The notes: generated by a model from the letters alone, not told the origin. Shown: positions 5,957 to 13,814, counted from the stretch's first letter. The stretch is DNA of 20,865 nt from Candidatus Desantisbacteria bacterium CG1_02_49_89 (GCA_001871075.1 MNUP01000066.1:1-20865); one strand, 5' to 3'. A program made the numbers and translations.

Positions 5957-8539
5957 ATGATACAGGCGGCAAAGGATCTAAGGACCGAGTACGCGGTGGA
6001 ACCGGTTGGGATAGACAGTGCGCAGCCGAGGTTTTCGTGGTGCCTTGAGCATGCGGAGCGGGGTCAGAAGCAGACAGCGTACCAGGTGGTCGTATCAGAC
6101 GGCAAAAAGGACGCGTGGGACACCGGGAAGGTGGTGTCAAGCGAAAATTTTGGGATAGTTTACGGGGGGAAGCCGCTTGAAAGCAATAAAACTTATTGTT
6201 GGAAGGTGAAATGGTGGGACAAGGACGGCGCAGAGAGCCTTTTCACCGGGTCTTGCTTTGACACCGGGTTACTGCAAGCGTCGGACTGGAAAGCGAAATG
6301 GATATGGGGCAAGAACCTTCTGCGCGGAACCTTCAAGATCGAGAAGGAAGTAAAAAGAGCGCGCGTTTTTGTCTGCGGCCTGGGTTTCCATGAACTCTAT
6401 ATCAACGGGAAGAAAGCCGGGGACAGGAAACTTGAGCCGGGGTGGACTGATTATAAAAAAATAGTTCTGTATTCTACGTTTGAAATTGAAGATCTGCTCA
6501 GAAAAGGCGAGAACGCGGTCGGCATAATGCTTGGGAACGGAAGGCACGTGCCGGATTATAAATATAGCAAGCCCAAGGCGATAATGCAGATCGAGATAGA
6601 GTTTACCGAAGGCGTGAGGCAGACCGTTATTACCGATGAGGCGTGGAAGACATGCCAGGGGCCGATTGTTTCCGACGGTATTTATCTGGGGGAAACATAT
6701 GACGCTCGTGAGGAAAAAAACGGCTGGGACATGCCGGGTTATGACGACGGTTCCTGGGAAAGGGCTGAGACCGCTGAACCTTCGGGCGGCAAACTTGTTT
6801 CTTCAGCCGGACTTTCGCCCGTCAGGATTGTGAAAACAATGCAGCCGAAGAAAATGACTGAACCGAAACCCGGGGTCTTCATTTTTGATTTCGGGCAGAA
6901 CTTCTCCGGATGGCTGAGGCTGCGCAGGTTGAAAGGCGCGAAAGGGACAGCCGTCACGATAAGGCATTCTGAGCTCGTCCGCGATGACGGAAACCTGAAT
7001 GCGATCCCCATGGGAGGGGCTAAGGCGGCAGACGTTTATATAATGAAAGGTGAAGGTATTGAAACATATGAGCCGCGGTTCACGTACCACGGTTTCAGGT
7101 TCGCCGAGATCACGGGTTTCCCTGGAATGCCGTCTCTTGACGACATCGAGGCAAAGGTCGTGCACTCAGACGTGGAACAGACAGGCAGCTTTTCCTGCTC
7201 TGACGACCTCATCAATGCTATTCACAAGATCATCCTGTGGGGACAGGTCTCAAACCTTATGAGCGTTCCCACTGACTGCCCGCAGAGGGCCGAAAGGATG
7301 GGCTGGATGGGAGATGCGCAGCTCTCAGCAGAGGAGGCGGTGCACAACTTCGATATGTCCGTGTTCTACCCCAAATACATCAGGGATATGAGGCACGCCC
7401 AGAAGGAATCAGGGGATGTGCCTGACGTGGTGCCGCCGTACTGGGACCCAGATCCGTCTGACCCGGCGTGGGGGACCGCGTATATTACGATATCCTGGCA
7501 CCTTTACCTTTATTACGGGGATAGAAGGATACTTGAGGAAAATTATGAGGGATTTAAAAAATGGATCTCGTACCTGGGTTCTGTTTCAAAAGATCTCATA
7601 GTGATGAAAAATACCTACGGGGACTGGTGCCCGCCCATGCAGGTAAAATCCTATTACACTCCCGGAGAGTTAACTTCAACCTGGTATTTTTACGAGAACT
7701 GCCTGCTTATAAGCCGCATAGCCAAACTCCTGGGAAACCCGCGGGACGAAAAGGACTACGCGGCGCTTGCCCAGAAAGTAAAGGAGGCGTTCAATAAAAC
7801 CTTCCTGAAAGAAACCTTTTACTGCGACCCGTACAGCCAGACAGCTAACCTCCTGCCGCTTTTCCTGGATATGGCGCCGCCTGAAAAACAGCAGAAGGTT
7901 GTTGAAACGCTTGTGAACACCGTGGTGGTGAATAACAGCTATCATCTTAACACAGGCATTATCGGAACCCGGTTCCTGTTCGAAACGCTTACGAAGTTTA
8001 ACAGGCCGGACATTGCTTTAAGGATAATAAAACAGGAGTCGTTCCCGGGATGGGGCTATATGATAAGGGAAGGCGCCACAACCGTATGGGAAAGGTGGGA
8101 GTACCTGGATGACGGTGGAATGAACTCGCACAACCACATAATGCTGGGAAGCGTGGACGCCTGGTTCTACAGGAAGCTTGCCGGCATACAGGTTGACCCC
8201 GATAATCCCGGTTTTGAGAAAATGACCATAAGCCCGTATTTCGCGCCTGATTTGAAATTCGCCGGCGCTTCAATGCGCACCGTCCGCGGGTTTGTTTCAT
8301 CCGGATGGGAGAGGAAAAACGGGAACACTGTCCTGAAGATCAGTATCCCTGTAGGCAGCACGGCTTCAGTGGTCCTGCCCGCGAAAGAAAGCTCTGCGGT
8401 CACGGAAAGCGGCAAGGCGGTCTGGAAGGACGGGAAATTCGTGTCCGGGAGCGCCGGCGTAAAGAACGCTGAAGTTGAGCAGGACAACATTGTGATAGAG
8501 GTCAGCTCTGGGAACTATTTGTTTGAGATTAATAAATAA
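5957..8539 (+). CDS. Alpha-L-rhamnosidase, GH78
   Basis: This 860-aa enzyme hydrolyses terminal alpha-L-rhamnose. Visible order: N-terminal Ig/Fn3-like domain (about 1-110), Bac_rhamnosid_N domain (about 115-290, FRG-type beta with LYINGKKAGD and PGWTDY), a concanavalin-like domain with FDFGQNFSGW (about 310-400), the six-hairpin catalytic domain (about 410-760) and a C-terminal beta domain. The catalytic signature DCPQRAERMGWMGDA starts at Asp440, with likely general acid Glu446; GATTVWERWE carries the likely base Glu712. There is no signal peptide, so it should act in the cytoplasm on imported oligosaccharides. Shine-Dalgarno AAAGGAG is 5 nt before the ATG. The length is typical. Its position upstream of the sulfatase cluster suggests a shared carbohydrate substrate. 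Confidence 0.96.
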   Translation: MIQAAKDLRTEYAVEPVGIDSAQPRFSWCLEHAERGQKQTAYQVVVSDGKKDAWDTGKVVSSENFGIVYGGKPLESNKTYCWKVKWWDKDGAESLFTGSCFDTGLLQASDWKAKWIWGKNLLRGTFKIEKEVKRARVFVCGLGFHELYINGKKAGDRKLEPGWTDYKKIVLYSTFEIEDLLRKGENAVGIMLGNGRHVPDYKYSKPKAIMQIEIEFTEGVRQTVITDEAWKTCQGPIVSDGIYLGETYDAREEKNGWDMPGYDDGSWERAETAEPSGGKLVSSAGLSPVRIVKTMQPKKMTEPKPGVFIFDFGQNFSGWLRLRRLKGAKGTAVTIRHSELVRDDGNLNAIPMGGAKAADVYIMKGEGIETYEPRFTYHGFRFAEITGFPGMPSLDDIEAKVVHSDVEQTGSFSCSDDLINAIHKIILWGQVSNLMSVPTDCPQRAERMGWMGDAQLSAEEAVHNFDMSVFYPKYIRDMRHAQKESGDVPDVVPPYWDPDPSDPAWGTAYITISWHLYLYYGDRRILEENYEGFKKWISYLGSVSKDLIVMKNTYGDWCPPMQVKSYYTPGELTSTWYFYENCLLISRIAKLLGNPRDEKDYAALAQKVKEAFNKTFLKETFYCDPYSQTANLLPLFLDMAPPEKQQKVVETLVNTVVVNNSYHLNTGIIGTRFLFETLTKFNRPDIALRIIKQESFPGWGYMIREGATTVWERWEYLDDGGMNSHNHIMLGSVDAWFYRKLAGIQVDPDNPGFEKMTISPYFAPDLKFAGASMRTVRGFVSSGWERKNGNTVLKISIPVGSTASVVLPAKESSAVTESGKAVWKDGKFVSGSAGVKNAEVEQDNIVIEVSSGNYLFEINK

Positions 8540-8584
8540 TCCCCCTTAAATCCCCCTTTAGAAAAGGGGGAGAGAGGGGGATTT
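8538..8584. repeat. CCCCCTT palindromic repeat
   Basis: Inverted AATCCCCC (8538-8545) and GGGGGATT (8576-8583) bracket an inner CCCCCTTT-AGA-AAAGGGGG hairpin. Repeats of this kind are common between genes in many bacteria. It overlaps the rhamnosidase stop and ends 1-2 nt before the AAGGAG of the PIN gene, so it forms almost the whole intercistronic gap. Confidence 0.85.
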
Positions 8585-8596
8585 GAAGGAGATAAA

Positions 8597-9277
8597 ATGA
8601 CCAAAAAGTTCTTTTTGCTGGACGCGAACGTGATAGTGGATTATTACCTGGGCAGGCACGAGGTCCAGCGGGTTTTCAATGACCTGCTGCGCAGAAGGCA
8701 GGAGGGCAGGTGCCTGATCTTCATACCGGATTTCTGCATAAGCGAGATCTTTTCCACCTTTGCCAAGAAATGCTATTACGAGAAGGACGCGCGGGACAGG
8801 ATCTCCGAGCAGCAGTTCAGGAAGGCGAAGTGGGATTTCATAGACGATACTTCCAGGGACCTTGAATACAAAAGGGCCCAGCCGTACACGCACGTGGAAC
8901 TGAGCCAGAACCACCTGATAAACGCCCACCTCGTTTACCAGCCTGCGTGGGATTTTGTGAAGAAAGAGCATGTCAGGAAAAAGCTTGTCCGCAAGGACGG
9001 CACCTATAAATTCCCCAGCACCTTCGACCTGCTCGTAATAGCGCAGGGCGTGGAAATGGCAAAGCTGTATTCGGACGAGGATTTTGTGATCCTGACCTCG
9101 GATGAGGTGATGCTTGAGATATGCAGGCACCTGCGCAACCTGAGGCACGCCGACAAGGTGTCGTATATAAAAAGGAATGAATCAAGGCTTGAAGCCTACC
9201 ACAACCTGCCGTCCTTTAAATATCCCCGCGCGATAAACGCCAGGAATTACGGGGAAATAAAGGCGTTCCTGAGATGA
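8597..9277 (+). CDS. PIN-domain protein, putative ribonuclease
   Basis: The 226-aa protein begins with the PIN signature FLLDANVIVDYYL (Asp9) and has the other expected acidic positions: Glu50 in CISEIFSTF, Asp144 in FDLLVIAQ and Asp169 in ILTSDEVM. PIN domains are metal-dependent RNases, often VapC toxins, but VapC is usually about 130-150 aa and paired with a small antitoxin gene; no such partner is adjacent here. The middle (about 55-125) is a charged insertion. Shine-Dalgarno AAGGAG is 5 nt before the ATG. It may be a stand-alone PIN nuclease; the target is unknown. Confidence 0.82.
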   Translation: MTKKFFLLDANVIVDYYLGRHEVQRVFNDLLRRRQEGRCLIFIPDFCISEIFSTFAKKCYYEKDARDRISEQQFRKAKWDFIDDTSRDLEYKRAQPYTHVELSQNHLINAHLVYQPAWDFVKKEHVRKKLVRKDGTYKFPSTFDLLVIAQGVEMAKLYSDEDFVILTSDEVMLEICRHLRNLRHADKVSYIKRNESRLEAYHNLPSFKYPRAINARNYGEIKAFLR

Positions 9278-9284
9278 ATAACCA

Positions 9285-9347
9285 GCCCGCCCGTCCCGAA
9301 AGGCGGGCGAGGTCTCGCCCCGATATTGATCGGGGCGGATGACAAGT
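9285..9347. repeat. Paired GC hairpins
   Basis: GCCCGCC (9285-9291) pairs with GGCGGGC (9302-9308), and GCCCCGAT-ATTG-ATCGGGGC (9317-9336) is a second perfect hairpin, followed by gcggatgacaag. The second hairpin stem is the same as the one in the right arm at 13734-13754, and the ending recalls the CGCAATGACAA terminus, so this is probably a degenerate TGTCATTGCGA-family member. It could also act as a terminator region for the PIN gene, though no T-run follows. Confidence 0.6.
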
Positions 9348-9354
9348 GACCAGC

Positions 9355-9381
9355 AAAAAAGGGCGCCGTTTTCCGGCGCCC
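9355..9381 (-). terminator. Rho-independent terminator of the outer-membrane-type gene
   Basis: On the minus strand GGGCGCCG-GAAAA-CGGCGCCC is followed directly by a TTTTTT run (9360-9355), the classic intrinsic terminator form, about 50 nt past the stop of the gene at 9430-9954. On the plus strand the hairpin is followed only by ttcgtcttt, so it works mainly for the minus strand. Confidence 0.88.
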
Positions 9382-9429
9382 TTCGTCTTTATCGCTGCCA
9401 TCTTTTTTTGATCGCTGTAATCGGATACA

Positions 9430-9954
9430 TTAAAACAAATAATACCTCGCACCCACTTCCCATGTCATACCAGGCACAAGAGCAGGAAAACTTAGCGGAC
9501 CGAATGATAAAAGACATATCGTGGTTCCATAACCAATTCCGCCGTAAATTCCCAGATTTCCCAGCCTGCCTTCTACTCCTGCTTTTGCTTCGATTTCCAT
9601 TATGGTAAATCCGGTTGGGATTCCATAGAATGAATAAGTGCTGTTTGGAATGAAGAAATAGGTGAATTCACCGCCTATATACGGCTTAACAAGCGGCAAA
9701 GGAAATTTACCGACAGCACCTACAGAAAGCGGATATACCGTCAGTCCGCTACCTAAATCCGCATATCCAATTGCAACGTTGATCGGACCCAGAACCACTT
9801 CTCCCTGGATCGCACCGAGACTCGTAACCGGAATTGAGGAAAAATTGGTAAACACGCCTAAACCTGCATACCTTACCCCTGCGCCTATGTCAAAAGCGCA
9901 GGCTGATCCCGCCGCAAGTGCTAATACCGCCAGAACAACCAGCAGTTTCTTCAT
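9430..9954 (-). CDS. Outer-membrane beta-barrel-like protein
   Basis: This 174-aa protein has a strong signal peptide (MKKLLVVLAVLALAAGSACA, cleavage before Phe21), then alternating amphipathic glycine-rich strands (GAGVRYAGLGVF, GEVVLGPINVAIGYADLG, YGGIGYG) and a C-terminal aromatic ending GARYYLF, typical of BAM-inserted barrels. It is most likely a small outer-membrane protein of unknown function, and it supports a Gram-negative host. An upstream in-frame ATG at 9990 would translate the repeat; 9954 is chosen because GGAGG lies just upstream and the signal peptide starts there. It is monocistronic, with its own promoter (10051-10078) and terminator. Confidence 0.85.
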   Translation of the reverse strand: MKKLLVVLAVLALAAGSACAFDIGAGVRYAGLGVFTNFSSIPVTSLGAIQGEVVLGPINVAIGYADLGSGLTVYPLSVGAVGKFPLPLVKPYIGGEFTYFFIPNSTYSFYGIPTGFTIMEIEAKAGVEGRLGNLGIYGGIGYGTTICLLSFGPLSFPALVPGMTWEVGARYYLF

Positions 9955-9964
9955 GTTCCCTCCA

Positions 9965-10033
9965 TTGTCATTGCGAGTGAAACGAAGCAATCTCTAACCG
10001 AGATTACTTCGCACTTCGTGCTCGTAATGACAA
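9965..10033. repeat. TGTCATTGCGA-family palindromic element (full), in the leader of the minus-strand gene
   Basis: TTGTCATTGCGAG (9965-9977) and CTCGTAATGACAA (10021-10033) are inverted with one mismatch; inner GAAGCAATCTC and GAGATTACTTC surround the loop taacc. It lies between the minus-strand promoter and the Shine-Dalgarno, so it should be transcribed as a 5' leader hairpin. Confidence 0.9.
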
Positions 10034-10050
10034 AATTATTACATATATAT

Positions 10051-10078
10051 ATTATATTCATTTTTTAAAAAAAGTCAA
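10051..10078 (-). promoter_or_regulatory. Promoter of the outer-membrane-type gene
   Basis: Read on the minus strand, TTGACT (10078-10073) and a consensus TATAAT (10056-10051) are spaced by 16 nt. Transcription would start near 10043, giving a leader of about 90 nt containing the palindrome at 9965-10033. Confidence 0.75.
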
Positions 10079-10111
10079 ATATGCCATAATAGGAAAAAAG
10101 TCCTTATAAAC

Positions 10112-10139
10112 TTGAAAAATTTCAAAATTATGTTATTAT
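10112..10139 (+). promoter_or_regulatory. Promoter of the sulfatase gene run
   Basis: TTGAAA (10112-10117) and TATTAT (10134-10139) are spaced by 16 nt upstream of the sulfatase at 10200. The -35 box lies within the palindrome TTGAAA-AA-TTTCAA. This is the only clear plus-strand promoter I see between 9.4 and 20.5 kb. Confidence 0.55.
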
Positions 10140-10173
10140 ATTGATGTTATTACATTAGATATAACATCAATAT
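10138..10173. promoter_or_regulatory. 13-bp perfect inverted repeat, probable operator
   Basis: ATATTGATGTTAT (10138-10150) and ATAACATCAATAT (10161-10173) are perfect inverted repeats with a 10-nt spacer. The site overlaps the end of the predicted -10 box and the expected start of transcription, 27 nt before the sulfatase ATG. This suits repression by a dimeric regulator; no regulator gene is in the window. Confidence 0.7.
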
Positions 10174-10199
10174 TGAATATATAGGATGGAGTCTCATAT

Positions 10200-11579
10200 A
10201 TGAAACCGAACATAGTGCTTATCCTCGCGGACGATATGGGGTACGGCGATTTCGGGGTTTTCAACAAGGGGCTGTCCCGCACCCCGATCCTTGACTGGCT
10301 GGTAAAGGAAGGGGTGTGCCTGACACAGCATTATTCCGGGTCCCCTGTATGCGCTCCCGCGAGGGCATCCCTTATGACCGGCAGGTACCCGCACAGGACA
10401 GGCGCCATAGATACACTTGAAGGCAGGGGCCTTGACAGGCTTTCGCTCAAAGAAAGAACTATTGCCGATGCCTTAAAGTCCGAGGGATACGCCACAGGCC
10501 TTGTCGGCAAGTGGCACCTGGGCGCGCTTGACCCAAGGTATCACCCCAACTCCCGCGGATTTGACGAGTTTGCGGGATTCAGGGGCGGGTGGCAGGATTA
10601 TTACCAGTGGCGGCTTGACCGGAACGGGTCTTTTCAGAAGGCTGACGGAAGGTATCTTACGGATGTTTTCACCGAGGAAGCGGTTTCGTTCATAAGGCGG
10701 CACAGCAAAGAGCCGTTTTTCCTGCACGTTACCTACAACGCCCCGCATTTTCCCTTCCAGGTCCCGGAAGAGGAACATGAATATTTCGTTAATAAGGGCA
10801 AATTTACAAAAGGCGTCAGCCTGATCTACGCGATGATAGCCAGGATGGACAGGGGGATAGCGCAAATAATCGAAGAACTCAGCAAACAGGGCATTGAGGA
10901 AAATACCATTGTTGTTTTCACCAGCGACAACGGGCCCCAGTTCGGCGGCGAAGGCGATATGTGCACGACCCGTTTCAACTGCGGTTTCAACGGGTCAAAA
11001 GGCATTGTGTATGAAGGCGGGATACGGGTGCCGGCGATCGCGCGCTGGCCCGCGGGCCTGGAAAAAGGAATGCAGGTCAACGAAATGGTGCATTTTACAG
11101 ACTGGTTCCCCACGCTTCTTGCCGCGGCAGGGGCGAAGGTTCCCCCGGACCTTAAGATCGACGGCTGGAATGTCCTGCCGGTGTTAAAAGGCAAAAAAGG
11201 CAGGGTGAACACTAAGCGGTTCTGGCAGTGGAACAGGTACACGCCTGTAATAACTTCAAACGCCGCGATGAGGGACGGGCCCTGGAAACTCATGCGCCCT
11301 GTGCTGCATGAGTCCTTTTTTGTCACCCGTGAAGACGGGCAGATGGACATGGCGCTGAAATACGAACCCGAAAAATTTATTGACATATGCCGTGACCCAG
11401 AGCCTATGCGCAGGATACCGCCGGCTTTACCGGCCCAGCTCTATAACATAGACATAGACCCCCTTGAAAGGAATGACAGGGCTCCATCAGAACCTGAAAG
11501 GGTTGAAAGGATGCTCAATCAACTGGAAGACTGGTTCTACGAAGTTGAGCAGGACAGGAAAAGCATAAAAGACAGTTAA
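10200..11579 (+). CDS. Sulfatase, Cys-type (arylsulfatase-like)
   Basis: The 459-aa protein opens with NIVLILADDMGYGDFG, including the metal ligands Asp11-Asp12. The formylglycine motif CAPARASLMTGRYPHRTG gives Cys51, Pro53 and Arg55 of CxPxR. Further expected parts are GKWHLG, the TSDNGPQ metal-site loop and the Lys in GFNGSKG. It should remove sulfate esters after Cys51 is converted to formylglycine by a maturase that is not in this window. There is no signal peptide, so it is predicted to be cytoplasmic. GGAG lies 8 nt before the ATG. It is first in the plus-strand run behind the predicted promoter and operator. Confidence 0.95.
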   Translation: MKPNIVLILADDMGYGDFGVFNKGLSRTPILDWLVKEGVCLTQHYSGSPVCAPARASLMTGRYPHRTGAIDTLEGRGLDRLSLKERTIADALKSEGYATGLVGKWHLGALDPRYHPNSRGFDEFAGFRGGWQDYYQWRLDRNGSFQKADGRYLTDVFTEEAVSFIRRHSKEPFFLHVTYNAPHFPFQVPEEEHEYFVNKGKFTKGVSLIYAMIARMDRGIAQIIEELSKQGIEENTIVVFTSDNGPQFGGEGDMCTTRFNCGFNGSKGIVYEGGIRVPAIARWPAGLEKGMQVNEMVHFTDWFPTLLAAAGAKVPPDLKIDGWNVLPVLKGKKGRVNTKRFWQWNRYTPVITSNAAMRDGPWKLMRPVLHESFFVTREDGQMDMALKYEPEKFIDICRDPEPMRRIPPALPAQLYNIDIDPLERNDRAPSEPERVERMLNQLEDWFYEVEQDRKSIKDS

Positions 11580-11581
11580 GA

Positions 11582-11716
11582 AGTTTAGAAGTCTTGGGGT
11601 CGAGGAGTCTGGGGGTCTAGGGGTCAAGGCTTTGACTCCAAGACTCCAGGTTCCGACGCAAAGTCGGGACGACTCTTAGACTCTAAGGCTCGCTATTTTT
11701 CAACGCGAGCCGACTC
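11582..11716. repeat. Octamer island, copy 1 (RGTCNNGG array with inverted arm)
   Basis: After the stop, a degenerate unit and five octamers (agtcttgg, ggtcgagg, agtctggg, ggtctagg, ggtcaagg; 11590-11629) lead to an inverted arm containing CCAAGACT, a small hairpin ccgac...gtcgg and further inverted pieces. It ends in tatttttcaacgcgagccg plus actc (11694-11716); that 23-nt tail is identical at 17401-17423. GGCTCGC (11687-11693) also pairs with GCGAGCC (11705-11711) in this copy. The island fills most of the gap before the next gene. Confidence 0.88.
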
Positions 11717-11739
11717 ATTAATTCATAAAGGAGAAAGAC

Positions 11740-13350
11740 ATGCGCGGACAAAAGAACGTTCCGGTGGAGTTTTACCTGAAATCCGAGAAAAGCCACCCGG
11801 ATATTTTCAATAACATAGAGGTGGACGTTATTTTCACAGGCCCTGAAAGGGACGAGTGGAAGGTGCCTGCGTTCTGGGCAGGGGGAGACTTGTTCGGGGT
11901 AAGGTTTTCAGCGCCTGAGCCGGGCAGATACACATGGGTCAGTCTGTGCTCGGACACGAAAGAAACAGGGCTTCACAGCAGGACAGGGGAGGCTGAGGTT
12001 GTTCCTTACGAGGGCGCCAACCCGCTTTTTAAGCACGGCCGCGTGCGCTGCGCGCGCACGAAGCGCACGTTTGAGCATTCGGATGGGACCCCGTTCTTCT
12101 GGCTGGCGGACACCTGGTGGATGGGCCTGTGCAAAAGGCTGGGGTGGCCGGAGGATATCAGGATGCTTGCCGCTGACAGGATTTCAAAGAACTTTTCCGT
12201 CATTCAGGTCGTGGCAGGCCTTTACCCGGACATGCCCGCGTTTGACCAGCGCGGCGCCAACGAAGCGGGTTTCCCCTGGGAGAAAGATTACGCGCGCATT
12301 AACCCGGCGTATTTTGACATGGCTGACCTGCGCCTTGAATGGCTTGTGCGGGCAGGGCTTGTACCCTGTATCGTGGGGTGCTGGGCGTATTTCCTTCCCT
12401 GGATGGGCATTGAAAAAATGAAGAAACACTGGCGCAACATCGTTGCCAGGTATGGAGCGTATCCGGTCGTGTGGTGCCTTGCCGGTGAAGGCGCGATGCC
12501 GTATTATTTGTCCAAGGACAAGGAAAAGGATATCGAGGTCCAGAAAAAAGGATGGACAGAGCTCGCGAGATACGTTCGTTCAATTGACCCGTTCCATAAC
12601 CTTATAACAATACATCCCACGAATAACGCGAGGGACCAGGTTGAAGACCCGTCTGTGCTGGATTTTGAAATGATGCAGACAGGGCATTCTGACAGGCAGA
12701 GTCTGGGCAACACGGTTACAAGCGTGACTGACGCTTACAAGCGGGAACCGGTGATGCCGGTGCTTGTCGGTGAGGTTTGCTATGAAGGCATAGGCGAGGC
12801 ATGCAGGCAGGAAGTGCAGAGGCTTATGTTCTGGGCGAGCGTGCTGAACGGTTCATGCGGGCACACGTACGGGGCGAACGGGGTCTGGCAGGTTAACACG
12901 AAAGGAAAACCGTACGGCCCTTCGCCGCACGGGATGTCCTATGGAAATGTCGCCTGGGAGGACGCATATCAGCTGCCGGGATCAGGCCAACTCGGGCTGG
13001 CGAAAAAATTCCTTGAGCGTTTCGAGTGGTGGAGGTTTGAGCCCCACCCGGAATGGGTAAAACCGGCCTGGACGAAGGAAAACCCGTGCGCGCCGTACGC
13101 TGCCGGAATACCCGGAGAGGCGCGGGTCGTTTATTCCCCGCTGCCGTGGGGAGTTCCGGAGGTCAGGGGCTTAGAGATCGGGGTGAGGTACAAGTCCGCT
13201 CTTTTCAATCCTGTAAACGGAGAGATCACCGACATCGGCCCAGTGAACGCGGATGAGAACGGCGACTGGGTCCCGCCCCTGGGCAACGATCCCTGGCGCG
13301 TTATGCCGGTTTTCCAGGACTGGGTCATTTTCCTTGAAAGAATAAGATAG
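11740..13350 (+). CDS. DUF5060/DUF4038 glycoside hydrolase-like protein (GH140-type)
   Basis: The 536-aa protein has an N-terminal DUF5060-like beta domain (about 1-95), a DUF4038 TIM barrel (about 100-440, with FFWLADTWWMGL and ISKNFSVIQVVAGLYPD) and a C-terminal beta domain (about 455-536, VYSPLPWGV...ALFNPVNGE...WVIFLER) like the putative collagen-binding domain PF12904. Candidate catalytic acids are Glu250 in LAGEGAMPY and Glu345 in VGEVCYEG. DUF4038 includes the GH140 apiosidases, but the exact sugar cannot be predicted. There is no signal peptide, so it is likely cytoplasmic. AAGGAG is 6 nt before the ATG. It lies between the first sulfatase and the isomerase-like gene. Confidence 0.88.
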   Translation: MRGQKNVPVEFYLKSEKSHPDIFNNIEVDVIFTGPERDEWKVPAFWAGGDLFGVRFSAPEPGRYTWVSLCSDTKETGLHSRTGEAEVVPYEGANPLFKHGRVRCARTKRTFEHSDGTPFFWLADTWWMGLCKRLGWPEDIRMLAADRISKNFSVIQVVAGLYPDMPAFDQRGANEAGFPWEKDYARINPAYFDMADLRLEWLVRAGLVPCIVGCWAYFLPWMGIEKMKKHWRNIVARYGAYPVVWCLAGEGAMPYYLSKDKEKDIEVQKKGWTELARYVRSIDPFHNLITIHPTNNARDQVEDPSVLDFEMMQTGHSDRQSLGNTVTSVTDAYKREPVMPVLVGEVCYEGIGEACRQEVQRLMFWASVLNGSCGHTYGANGVWQVNTKGKPYGPSPHGMSYGNVAWEDAYQLPGSGQLGLAKKFLERFEWWRFEPHPEWVKPAWTKENPCAPYAAGIPGEARVVYSPLPWGVPEVRGLEIGVRYKSALFNPVNGEITDIGPVNADENGDWVPPLGNDPWRVMPVFQDWVIFLERIR

Positions 13351-13361
13351 AAGTCTATCAG

Positions 13362-13404
13362 TGTCATTGCGACCCGCCAATGTTTATGGCGGGGAAGCAA
13401 TCCC
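13362..13404 (+). repeat. TGTCATTGCGA-family left arm flanking the GIY-YIG gene
   Basis: TGTCATTGCGA, a small hairpin (CCCGCCA 13373-13379 with TGGCGGG 13387-13393), then GAAGCAATCCC. It ends 3 nt before the GIY-YIG start codon. Its inverted partner is at 13723-13765. Confidence 0.88.
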
Positions 13405-13407
13405 AAT

Positions 13408-13695
13408 ATGAAAAACCAATATTATATTTATATAATGACCAACAAAGGAAACACCGTTCTTTATACGGGAGTAACCAATGATTTGAAACGGAGAGTTTGT
13501 GAACATAAAGAAAAACTTGCCGAAGGGTTTACAAAGAAATATAATGCCGTAAAACTTGTATACCATGAAGTTTTTAATGATATACGTGATGCAATCACGA
13601 GAGAAAAACAGATAAAAGGTGGTTCGAGAAGAAAGAAAATTGATATGATAAATAGCTTTAACAAAAAATGGAAAGACCTGTACAATGAGATTTGA
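13408..13695 (+). CDS. GIY-YIG domain protein, putative endonuclease
   Basis: The 95-aa protein is close to a bare GIY-YIG domain: YYIYIMTN and LYTGVTNDLKRRVCEHK provide the YIY/YTG signature and the catalytic-type Arg, and REKQIKGGSRRKK holds the conserved Glu. Such proteins (UrvC/UPF0213-like) are nucleases in principle; the cellular role is unknown. I see no Shine-Dalgarno before the ATG, which lies 3 nt after a repeat arm. The gene is AT- and Lys-rich compared with its neighbours, and it is enclosed by inverted arms of the TGTCATTGCGA repeat (13362-13404 and 13723-13765). It interrupts an otherwise carbohydrate-related gene run, so it is probably a mobile passenger. Confidence 0.92.
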   Translation: MKNQYYIYIMTNKGNTVLYTGVTNDLKRRVCEHKEKLAEGFTKKYNAVKLVYHEVFNDIRDAITREKQIKGGSRRKKIDMINSFNKKWKDLYNEI

Positions 13696-13722
13696 TATGT
13701 GAGCGCGGCAAGATTTTGTTAC

Positions 13723-13802
13723 GGGGTTGCTTCGCCCCGATTTTATATCGGGGCTCGCAATGACAGGGGGGTTGCTTCGTCGCAAGTTCCTCGCAATGAC
13801 AA
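13723..13802 (-). repeat. TGTCATTGCGA-family right arms flanking the GIY-YIG gene (two in tandem)
   Basis: The first arm (13723-13765) reads, on the minus strand, TGTCATTGCGA, hairpin GCCCCGAT...ATCGGGGC, GAAGCAACCCC: the same order as the left arm but with a different internal hairpin. A second right-end copy (13766-13802) follows with no such hairpin. Its terminal CAATGACAA runs straight into the AAGGAG of the isomerase-like gene. Confidence 0.88.
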
Positions 13803-13814
13803 GGAGAAGAAGTA

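Noticed and set aside
8558-9148. 196-codon minus-strand ORF
   Set aside because: It is antisense to the PIN-domain gene, which has all four acidic residues and a good Shine-Dalgarno.
8597-9277. VapBC-type toxin-antitoxin pair
   Set aside because: The PIN protein is too long for typical VapC, and no small antitoxin ORF with a ribosome binding site lies on either side.
9339-9608. 89-codon plus-strand ORF
   Set aside because: It begins in the terminator hairpin and runs antisense to the outer-membrane-type gene; no coding signal.
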